Source: CAZPUR01 sp964589815
Lineage (GTDB): Bacteria; Patescibacteriota; Microgenomatia; UBA1400
Assembly (NCBI GenBank): GCA_964589815.1
Contig: CAZPUR010000004.1
Coordinates: forward strand, 1-64,000
Reading direction: 5' to 3'
Length of the DNA stretch: 64,000 nucleotides
Part shown: piece by piece, positions 57,714 to 64,000 of the stretch
How the letters are laid out: every line of letters begins with the position of its first letter
How positions within the stretch are numbered: position 1 is the stretch's first letter
Position numbers and translations under genes: made by a program
Notes under the pieces: model-generated
Told to the model about the DNA's origin: nothing
Databases searched by the model: none
What the model saw: only the letters and a program-made list of their open reading frames with translations

Positions 57714-57848
57714 ATTAAGTTAATGTGCTTCTGGCGGTAATTTGATACTTAATCATAAATTATTTACATTTTTTATAGTACTCCTTGCTATTTATCTGAA
57801 AAGTAGCATATACTACAGTAATGTATTAGTACTTAGTAAGGAGCATTT

Positions 57849-58352
57849 ATGAGAAACTTTAACCCAGGTAATAGATCAAGAGACAGAAGAGATTTTCCCA
57901 GAAGGAGTTTTGGCGATAGAGATTCAAGAAGGCCTTCATTATATGATGCAGTTTGTGATGAATGCGGTAAAGATTGCCAAGTGCCTTTTAAGCCAAGCGG
58001 CAAGAAGCCAGTATATTGCAGTGATTGTTTTGAGAAAAAAGGCGGAAGCAATGGTAATAGATCAAGAGACAGAAGAGATTTTCCCAGAAGGAGTTTTGGC
58101 GATAGAGATTCAAGAAGGCCTTCGCAAAGCAATATAAATAATCGCAGCATTTCCCAGCTTGTAGAAAAAATTGAAATTCTAAATACTAGGCTTGATACAA
58201 TTATTGGCTTGCTATCGTCAGCCGGAGAGAAAAAACCAAAGTTAGTAGAGAATAAGACGAAAAAGAGCAAAAAATCAACAATCAAGAAAACAGGTAAAGC
58301 CATTCAAGTGTTAACGCCAGTCGAGAAAAAGATGCCTAAGAAAAAAAGCTAA
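57849..58352 (+). CDS. Arg-rich zinc-ribbon protein with internal duplication
   Basis: 167 aa. A CxxC-x(~17)-CxxC zinc ribbon (CDECGKDC...VYCSDC, about 36-59), common in small CPR and archaeal proteins, lies between two identical 24-residue segments rich in Arg, Asp and Ser (RSRDRRDFPRRSFGDRDSRR), followed by a helical region (SISQLVEKIEILNTRLDTIIGLL) and a Lys-rich tail. RGG/RS-like composition suggests RNA binding (inference). AAGGAG sets the start; a long leader upstream contains a complementary CTCCTT. Confidence 0.7.
   Translation: MRNFNPGNRSRDRRDFPRRSFGDRDSRRPSLYDAVCDECGKDCQVPFKPSGKKPVYCSDCFEKKGGSNGNRSRDRRDFPRRSFGDRDSRRPSQSNINNRSISQLVEKIEILNTRLDTIIGLLSSAGEKKPKLVENKTKKSKKSTIKKTGKAIQVLTPVEKKMPKKKS
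57867..58123 (+). repeat. 71-bp perfect direct repeat (57867-57937 and 58053-58123)
   Basis: Two identical 71-base copies 186 bases (62 codons) apart, in the same reading frame, flanking the zinc-ribbon segment. No mismatch found on reading, which implies a recent duplication, homogenisation, or an assembly duplication. Confidence 0.9.
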
Positions 58353-58364
58353 AAATTTTGAACT

Positions 58365-58469
58365 TTATCTAAAATCCGAATCAGGTAAAGCCTTTACTAA
58401 AGAAAGATAATTGTCGAGACACTCTGCCCCGTAGTAAACCTCATTTGAATAGGTGAAATTAAAGCTCAA
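58365..58469 (-). other. Possible short minus-strand gene or gene remnant
   Basis: A minus-strand frame reads M-S-F-N-F-T-Y-S-N-E-V-Y-Y-G-A-E-C-L-D-N-Y (34 aa from TTG 58469), with protein-like composition but no promoter or ribosome site. The remaining 58353-58546 spacer shows only a TGATATAAT box at 58504-58512, 34 bases before the next ATG. Confidence 0.25.
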
Positions 58470-58546
58470 TATTCTTAATTTTAAGATAAATTAGTTTCAT
58501 GGGTGATATAATATGGGTTAAAGCTAAATTAATCTATCTCTGAACT

Positions 58547-58765
58547 ATGTCAATTTTAAGAGAAAAACTTCCAGATGGAACAATTATAGGATATTTTGAT
58601 GAGCAGATGTTTACCCAAAATGACTGGGCAGAACTCTTTAATGTGGGCGCTGTCACGGTTCAGCAGAAAATTCATCAAGCGAAAGCAGAGGTAATTGAGG
58701 TTTCAATGGGCAGGAGGAGATCACCCAAGAGGCTTACTCCTGTAGCTGATTTCCCATTATTATAG
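58547..58765 (+). CDS. Small HTH-like hypothetical protein, possibly frameshifted
   Basis: 72 aa as read. FTQNDWAELFNVGAVTVQQKIHQAKAEVIEVSMGRRRSPKRL resembles a helix-turn-helix with a basic tail; no family recognised. The frame closes at F-P-L-L-stop, while the +1 frame from 58750 continues F-P-I-I-I-E-G-V-E-L-E-T-D-E-V and stays open to the gap, so a one-base error or real frameshift near 58753 may have split a longer gene. TGATATAAT lies 34 bases upstream. Confidence 0.5.
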   Translation: MSILREKLPDGTIIGYFDEQMFTQNDWAELFNVGAVTVQQKIHQAKAEVIEVSMGRRRSPKRLTPVADFPLL

Positions 58766-58950
58766 AAGGAGTTGAACTCGAGACAGATGAAGTAGCGTTG
58801 AGGTTTGCTAACGAGAGACAAGAGCAAATGTGCCTGGGTTTAGAAGATGGGGTATTTTGGCGAGGAAAAGAGTGCCCATTTGGAATAGAATGTAGTCCAA
58901 GACAATCAGCAGCAAAGACAGATAATGGTTGGGTACCGGCAATTAGGCCA
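58750..58950 (+). pseudogene. Out-of-frame continuation up to the gap
   Basis: Open frame reading F-P-I-I-I-E-G-V-E-L-E-T-D-E-V-A-L-R-F and later MCLGLEDGVFWRGKECPFGIEC before running into the N block. No start codon except TTG 58798. Best read as the second part of the gene at 58547 or as a separate gene cut by the gap; function unknown. Confidence 0.35.
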
Positions 58951-59050
58951 NNNNNNNNNNNNNNNNNNNNNNNNNNNNNNNNNNNNNNNNNNNNNNNNNN
59001 NNNNNNNNNNNNNNNNNNNNNNNNNNNNNNNNNNNNNNNNNNNNNNNNNN
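58951..59050. other. Assembly gap (100 N)
   Basis: Exactly 100 N, a length commonly used for gaps of unknown size. Genes on both sides are cut, and continuity across it is not established. Confidence 0.99.
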
Positions 59051-61422
59051 GAGAGTTTTTTACTGGTGATTGTTTTACCCGCCTTTTGGTAGAGATTAAC
59101 CCAGGCAGAAGATAAGAGTTTGGCCGTTTCTTCCAGTTCATTTTTAAGATAATTGGCTTTTTCTGAAGTGATTTTTTCTTGTTTAAGATATTGATTGAGA
59201 GTGATTCTTAAACGAAGAGACTGATTTAAAGCAGAGGAAGCATAGAGAGAACCTTGAAAATAATTGTGATCTTCAAGATAATTTAAAGCCTTGTCTATAA
59301 TTTTAATAATTTTGCCAAATTGATATTGAAGCTTTCTTTTAACGGTCGAGTGACTGATGTTAATTCTGGCATATTCGTTAAGGTCTTCTAATTGCTGTTT
59401 AGTCAGTTTTAATAAAGTCTCTCCGTTTTCATCTTTAATCATATTTTCCTGAGGATTTTGAGGATTAAAGTTTAAATAAAGGGGGACGATTTCATATTTG
59501 CCAATCTTGCCTTTGATGGTCTGCCAAACATCTTCATCATCAGTTAACTGGCCGGTATATAAATGATAGATGCCTTCATTAGTGCCACTGAGTTCGACGT
59601 AATAATCGCCTGAAGGGGCATTAGGAATATAAATGAGTTTATTAGCTTCACTATAATAAGTATTTAAACCAGGACTGGGAACATCATGACCTACTTGGTC
59701 ATTGTTAGGAGTGATGACTTTAATGTTAGCCGGTGAGCCCAATAGAAAAAGCAAGCCCCTAACAATGGGAGAAGTGTAGTTGGTATTGGGAGTGACACCT
59801 GTGATGCCTAGAGCGTCTAAGATTGCTTGAATGCCTAAGGCTGATTCAATAATCTCAATATGGTCTCCATCAACTTGGGCAGAAGAAGAGGCGGTCGGCG
59901 TAAGCGCGCTTTTAGTTAAAACAGTTAAGTCACCATTTTCCGTATATTCTTTATCATAGGGAAAACCATCGGGCCACAATCCTTGAAGTTTATATTCAGG
60001 AGGGGCTTCAATAATTCTATAGTATTCGCTCGTATCTTTATTGGGATTATTTTCTTTACCATGGATATTAATTGTTTTTGGTTTTAGAGTTTCCGGATCA
60101 ACAAGGTTTTTCAGATAATCATTTTGGATTGATAAAGAGTTGATATCTATTACTGTTCCTTCTTGGGTTTTCAAAAAATCAAAAATAGGGAACATATCTT
60201 TAACAGAAAGAATCATATTGTTGACTAATTCTTTGGTATTGGAGTATTTTGAGCGATGAATTTCCAGCAAAAGCCGTAAAATAATGTTTTTAAAAGAAAA
60301 CCTTTCATCAGCTACTCCTCCTTCCCGGGCATAATATGATTCAAGGACGCCTTGATGAGGCGAACCGACGGTGATTAATTTCTCAATTTTTTCACCACCA
60401 TATTTATTAGCATAAGCGCGGGCAATCAAACCGCCCATAGAGTGACCAATTAAATTAACTTTTGTTTCAGAAGGTTGGTTGACCAAGACGGTCTTACTAA
60501 GATAGTCGTTAAAATCATCAGCCAGATCATCAATTCTTTTGCGCCAATCATAGTAGAATTCAAAATAATTTTTGCTTTCTTCGTATCCAGCTTCAGTACT
60601 AGTTAAAGTATGTTGAAGATTATAATAAGGCCAAAAAATGGGAACTCTTTCCCAATTGCCTGATGCTACTCCAGCAGCAATCGCCTTTAGATTCCATGAG
60701 GCCGTGAATCCAGGGAGGAGGACAATGGGAGAAGGGGGAGGGTTTGTTTTAACTGTAATTGCAAAAAACTGTAAAGCCGGATCAGCATGAGGGATTGTTT
60801 CTAAAGATATATCTCTGAGGGTAATTTTTTCTAAAGTCTGCTGTCTATAGATTTCCGGTATTGGTATTTTTAACATATCAATTATTACAGGACCATTGCC
60901 TGCGGCTGTAGTTCCCTGCCAGGCCTGTTTTATATTAGGATCATTTACAGTATGAACGAAGCCTGGTTTATCCAATATCCAATCTCTGATATTAAATCCT
61001 ACCTTTAATTCACCCGTGAATGTTGTTTGATTAGAAAAATATAGTTCTACTTCTCCAATGGCAAGATCAAGATAATTTTCATAAACGTTCCCGCCGTTTA
61101 AGAGAAGATAAATCTCTCGTGGATAGACAATATCTGTTGGAAATATGAATTCTTTTGGAAAATCCGGAAGAGGCGCAGCCTGACTGCATATATACTTAGG
61201 ATCTTCTCCGATTGGCAACAGGAAGGGGATTTCTTCAAAATAAGTTTCTCCATGAGGCAAATCTTTAAAGCGTGGTTTAATTTCACGATTGCCTAAATGA
61301 TCTATAGATATTAATATAAAATTATTATTTTCACTGCCTTTAACATTTTGTGCATGAGATAAGAATGTAAGGACGAGGAGAAGGTAAACTATAATAGAGA
61401 GTAATTTTTTAATTTGAAGCAT
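59051..61422 (-). CDS. Secreted alpha/beta-hydrolase (lipase/LCAT-like), 3' cut by the gap
   Basis: About 790 residues visible. Signal peptide at 1-24 (IKKLLSIIVYLLLVLTFLSHAQ), a beta-rich N-terminal region, then the hydrolase domain: PIVLLPGFTASWN (oxyanion), YYDWRK, NLIGHSMGGLIARAYANKYG (catalytic Ser328) and ITVGSPHQG, as in lecithin:cholesterol acyltransferase-like lipases. A C-terminal region with Ig-like (IYIPNAPSGDYYVELSGTNEG) and helical parts follows (GKIIKIIDKALNYLEDHNYF). Any residues read beyond the N block are not reliable. Probably acts on lipids outside the cell; the substrate is unknown. Confidence 0.82.
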
Positions 61423-61508
61423 AAATGATAAACTTACTTTAAAATACTGTAATTTTATTAGTTGCTTATGTCAAGCATTAAATAGACATTTTGTCATTTA
61501 TTATATTT

Positions 61509-62345
61509 ATGAAAAATAAAAAGCGAGTGAATTCAACAATTTCTGCTTGTCTAGTAATTAGAAATGAGGAAAGAATAATTAAAAGATGTCTTAATAGTAT
61601 AGCTCCTTGTGTAGATGAGATTATAGTAGTTCATGATGGGAAATGTTTAGATAAATCTCTAAAAATTTGCAGAGAATATAAAGCAAGGGTATTTGAGAGA
61701 CATTTTATTGGAATGATGGAGGAACACTTCGTTTTTTGTTTAAATCAGGCAAGAGGGGATTGGATTTTAAGAATAGATGCAGATGAATTTTTAACCAAAA
61801 AAATTCAAAAGATAATGCCTAAATTAGTAAAATCAAAAACAATTTCTGCATATAAATTTTTATCGGCCATATGGGATGGTGAAAAATATACAACAAAAGC
61901 CCGCGCAGGAAAGATAGTACTTTTTAAAAAATCAGACATCTCTTTTCTTGGTATTCCCCATCAGGGGGTAGAAGTTCACGGGACAATAGAAACAATTCCC
62001 TTTCTTTTAGAGCACAGAAGGCTATATAACAATTATAGTTTAAAAGTTTTTAGGAGTAAGTGGCTTCGATGGGCGAAAATTCATGCAGATTATTTAGACA
62101 AACCATTTAAAGAAATTAAGAAATTTCAGAATTCTCTTAGAGATTGGCCAAAAAGCTATATTTGGAAAAGAAAATATTCTTTGATTCTTTTTCCTTTTCT
62201 GGGTATTTATTACGCTTTTAAATCTATTATTTCAGGGGGATGGAAAGATGGTTGGAATGGAATTAAACCTTGTCTTCTTTATGGCTTATATAATGCGTTA
62301 CTTTACCTTAATCTAGGCTTGCTTCGTTTAAAAAAATCTTCCTAA
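61509..62345 (+). CDS. GT2-family glycosyltransferase (WaaE/KdtX-like)
   Basis: 278 aa, starting at ATG 61509 (M-K-N-K-K-R) rather than at an upstream TTG. STISACLVIRNEERIIKRCLNSIAPCVDEIIVVHDG, ARGDWILRIDADEFLT (DxD) and a C-terminal hydrophobic segment (ILFPFLGIYYAFKSII, about 219-238) fit the WaaE-type beta-glycosyltransferases. Acceptor unknown. Starts a second glycosyltransferase group on the far side of the gap; divergent from the lipase. Confidence 0.8.
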   Translation: MKNKKRVNSTISACLVIRNEERIIKRCLNSIAPCVDEIIVVHDGKCLDKSLKICREYKARVFERHFIGMMEEHFVFCLNQARGDWILRIDADEFLTKKIQKIMPKLVKSKTISAYKFLSAIWDGEKYTTKARAGKIVLFKKSDISFLGIPHQGVEVHGTIETIPFLLEHRRLYNNYSLKVFRSKWLRWAKIHADYLDKPFKEIKKFQNSLRDWPKSYIWKRKYSLILFPFLGIYYAFKSIISGGWKDGWNGIKPCLLYGLYNALLYLNLGLLRLKKSS

Positions 62346-62365
62346 AGAGAAAATAAGATAGCGAA

Positions 62366-62374
62366 TGCTATAAT
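62366..62374 (+). promoter_or_regulatory. Extended -10 promoter
   Basis: TGC-TATAAT, 19 bases before ATG 62394. No clear -35. Confidence 0.45.
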
Positions 62375-62393
62375 TAGCTAAAGAATTTTCTTT

Positions 62394-63539
62394 ATGCATT
62401 CTATGAAAATAGCCATAGTTAGGGGATCATATTTTAATAAGTTTGAAATGCAGAATTATGAGTCTTTGTCTCAGAGGCATAAAATAACCGGTTTTTCCGG
62501 CCTAAAACCAATTCATCAAAAATACAGTTTTCCTTTAGTTAAGCTAGCTTCTCCCGTAGATTTACCCAACTTTCCCTTTAAAATGCCTGTTTTAAACAGG
62601 CTATGCTTGGGCGATGCCATGTATTTATTTGGTTTAGAAGAAAAACTTAAAGGTTTTGATCTGGTTCATACCAGAGAAACTTATTTTCATTTTACCCAGC
62701 AAGCTTTAAATGCTAAAAAAAGAGGCTGGGTTAAGAAAGTAGTCTGCACTTGTTCTGAAACCATTCCTTTTAACCATGAAGGCATTTGGAATAGAAGGCG
62801 TTTTAAACAAAGAGCCATAAAAGAAGTGGACTTTTTTCATTGTCTAACTGAAAAAGCCAAAGATTGTTTAATTAAAGAAGGCGGCAATCCTAAAAAAATA
62901 GTTGTTTTTCCTTACGGAGTTGACTTGAAAAAATTTAAAATTAAGGACACAAAACATGCAAAAACCCGAAGAAATCCCTCAATATTTCGGATATTGTTTG
63001 TTGGAAGATTAGTTAAAGAAAAAGGAATATATGATTTACTCAAAATCTTTATTTCTCTTTATAAATCAAACAAAAATATTAGATTAAATATTGTTGGAGA
63101 TGGTCCAGAGAGACCTAATATCATTAATTTAATTAATCAAATTAGATTAAAATATCCTCAAATGCCAGTTAATGTTGTGAAAATAAAAAAAGCGCCTTAT
63201 TCTAAAGTTTATAAAGAATATCAAAAAGCAAACATTTTTTGTTTATTAAGTCGACCGACACAATATTGGGAAGAATATTTAGGTATGGTCCTGATAGAAG
63301 CCATGGTCTCCGGTTTACCTATCGTGACGACTAAATGCGGTGCTATTCCCGAAGTAGTCGGTCGGACCGGTCTGTTGGTTAATCCGGGAGATTGGCAAGC
63401 AGGCTTGAAAGCAGTTAATAAATTGCTTAAAAATAAAAAGTTAAGAATTAAATTATCTTTGGAAGGAAGGAAAAGAGCGAAAAAATATTTTGATGGTCAA
63501 AAAGTAAGTCAAAATATAGAAAAATTATGGTTAAAGTAG
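62394..63539 (+). CDS. GT4-family glycosyltransferase
   Basis: 381 aa (ATG 62394, or ATG 62403 giving M-K-I-A-I-V-R-G). Donor-domain motifs RILFVGRLVKEKGIYDLL, LNIVGDGPER, YLGMVLIEAMVSGLPIVTTKCGAIPEVVG. The interdomain linker after FPYGVDLKKFK is a Lys/Thr-rich stretch from an ACACAAAACATGCAAAAACC string, again low-complexity sequence at the linker site. The next gene overlaps its end by 13 bases. Confidence 0.82.
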   Translation: MHSMKIAIVRGSYFNKFEMQNYESLSQRHKITGFSGLKPIHQKYSFPLVKLASPVDLPNFPFKMPVLNRLCLGDAMYLFGLEEKLKGFDLVHTRETYFHFTQQALNAKKRGWVKKVVCTCSETIPFNHEGIWNRRRFKQRAIKEVDFFHCLTEKAKDCLIKEGGNPKKIVVFPYGVDLKKFKIKDTKHAKTRRNPSIFRILFVGRLVKEKGIYDLLKIFISLYKSNKNIRLNIVGDGPERPNIINLINQIRLKYPQMPVNVVKIKKAPYSKVYKEYQKANIFCLLSRPTQYWEEYLGMVLIEAMVSGLPIVTTKCGAIPEVVGRTGLLVNPGDWQAGLKAVNKLLKNKKLRIKLSLEGRKRAKKYFDGQKVSQNIEKLWLK

Positions 63540-64000
63540 CGATTATTATTTTAAATTATAATGGTTTACCTTATATTCTTGATTGTCTTCGTTCTCTAAA
63601 ACAATCAACAATCATTGTTGTTGACAATGCTTCGACTGATGGATCAGTAGAAACGATTAAAAATAAATTTCCTCAAGTAAAACTAATTCGGAATCAAAAT
63701 AATCTTGGGTTTGCTGGAGGCAATAATGTAGGGATTAAATATGCTTTGAAAAAGGGCTTTGACCATATCATGATTCTTAATCCGGACACCAGGGCAGAAA
63801 AGAACTTTTTGAAGCCTTTAATTCAATTGATGAGATCAGATGAAAAGATTGGTATTGTGGCGCCGCTTTTAAAGGGAAAAGAGAAGGATAAAATAATTTA
63901 TGCTTTGGGCGCCAAATTAAATCCAATTTTAGGAAGAACCAAACATCTTCATTTAATTAGGAGACCCAAAAAAGCCTTAGAGCAGGAATTAGTTTCCGCA
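63527..64000 (+). CDS. GT2-family glycosyltransferase, 3' partial
   Basis: 158 residues before the window ends. M-V-K-V-A-I-I-I-L-N-Y-N-G, VVDNASTDGSVETI, NLGFAGGNN and ILNPDT (DxD equivalent) place it with rhamnosyltransferase-like GT2 enzymes, as at 4367 and 9647. ATG 63527 overlaps the end of the GT4 gene in a different frame, indicating coupling. Confidence 0.83.
   Translation, partial: MVKVAIIILNYNGLPYILDCLRSLKQSTIIVVDNASTDGSVETIKNKFPQVKLIRNQNNLGFAGGNNVGIKYALKKGFDHIMILNPDTRAEKNFLKPLIQLMRSDEKIGIVAPLLKGKEKDKIIYALGAKLNPILGRTKHLHLIRRPKKALEQELVSA

Noticed and set aside
57833..58303. Minus-strand 156-aa frame with repeated LLESLSPKLLLGKSLLSLDLLP
   Set aside because: Antisense shadow of the zinc-ribbon gene; the repeat only mirrors the 71-bp duplication.
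58906..59050. C-terminal end of the lipase read through the gap
   Set aside because: Residues encoded beyond the N block belong to a different contig side and frame by chance; only 59051-61422 is supported.

Overview
The window looks like a draft or metagenome-derived scaffold (there is a 100-N gap at 58951-59050) from a small-genome bacterium of the Candidate Phyla Radiation (Patescibacteria), most likely near Microgenomates. Evidence: AT-rich DNA, standard stop-codon use (TGA ends many genes, which argues against the Gracilibacteria/Absconditabacteria code), compact divergent forms of universal proteins (RecO of 181 aa, MurE without its first domain, GlmU split in two), a DUF4012 protein, small GIY-YIG proteins and many short palindromic repeats. 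The phylum assignment is inference; no 16S gene is present.

Regions. (1) 1-16550: a surface-polysaccharide block on the + strand with GT39-like, GT4 and GT2 glycosyltransferases, a hexapeptide acyltransferase, an O-antigen ligase/polymerase-like protein, mannose-1-phosphate guanylyltransferase, a polyprenyl-phosphate sugar-1-phosphate transferase and a DUF4012 protein. (2) 16550-20170: a GIY-YIG gene among hairpin repeats, recO, glyQS, two hypothetical genes and a probable NUDIX gene remnant. (3) 20200-54160: a large division and cell-wall cluster: mraZ (with three MraZ-type boxes), rsmH, ftsL, ftsI, murE, split glmU, pgeF, murC, murB, murA, then a divergent TrmB-type regulator and glmS-glmR, a membrane-fused murF, femX-like, mraY, GT87-like, a PaaX/Cas2-fold regulator divergent from murL-murD, then ftsW, murG, ftsQ, ftsA, ftsZ, ileS and rodA. 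(4) 54160-56262: rplU, rpmA, parB and convergent lepB. (5) 56300-57000: a disordered tRNA locus holding one intact tRNA-Val(CAC), a second GIY-YIG gene and four tRNA fragments, two of them broken by the same hairpin. (6) 57000-64000: small hypothetical genes, an Arg-rich zinc-ribbon protein with a perfect internal duplication, the gap, a secreted lipase-like protein cut by the gap, and three more glycosyltransferases, the last running off the window.

Together the genes describe nearly the whole path from fructose-6-phosphate (GlmS) through UDP-GlcNAc (GlmU pieces), MurA/B/C, MurD+MurL, MurE, MurF, MraY and MurG to SEDS/PBP polymerisation and FemX-type bridge formation, coupled to FtsZ-based division. 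The D-glutamate step appears to use the MurD2/MurL route (L-Glu ligation then epimerisation), since a clear MurL homologue is coupled to murD.

Non-coding structure is unusually rich: several hairpin repeat families (some with compensatory changes between copies), palindromes and short tandem repeats read through as protein inside genes, and promoters whose -10 box sits 7-8 nt before the start codon, implying leaderless mRNAs. Best candidates for something new: the double-hairpin element before both ftsI and the femX-like gene; the 32-bp perfect palindrome serving as a symmetric divergent promoter for the PaaX-like regulator and murL-murD; and the GIY-YIG/hairpin/tRNA-fragment locus.
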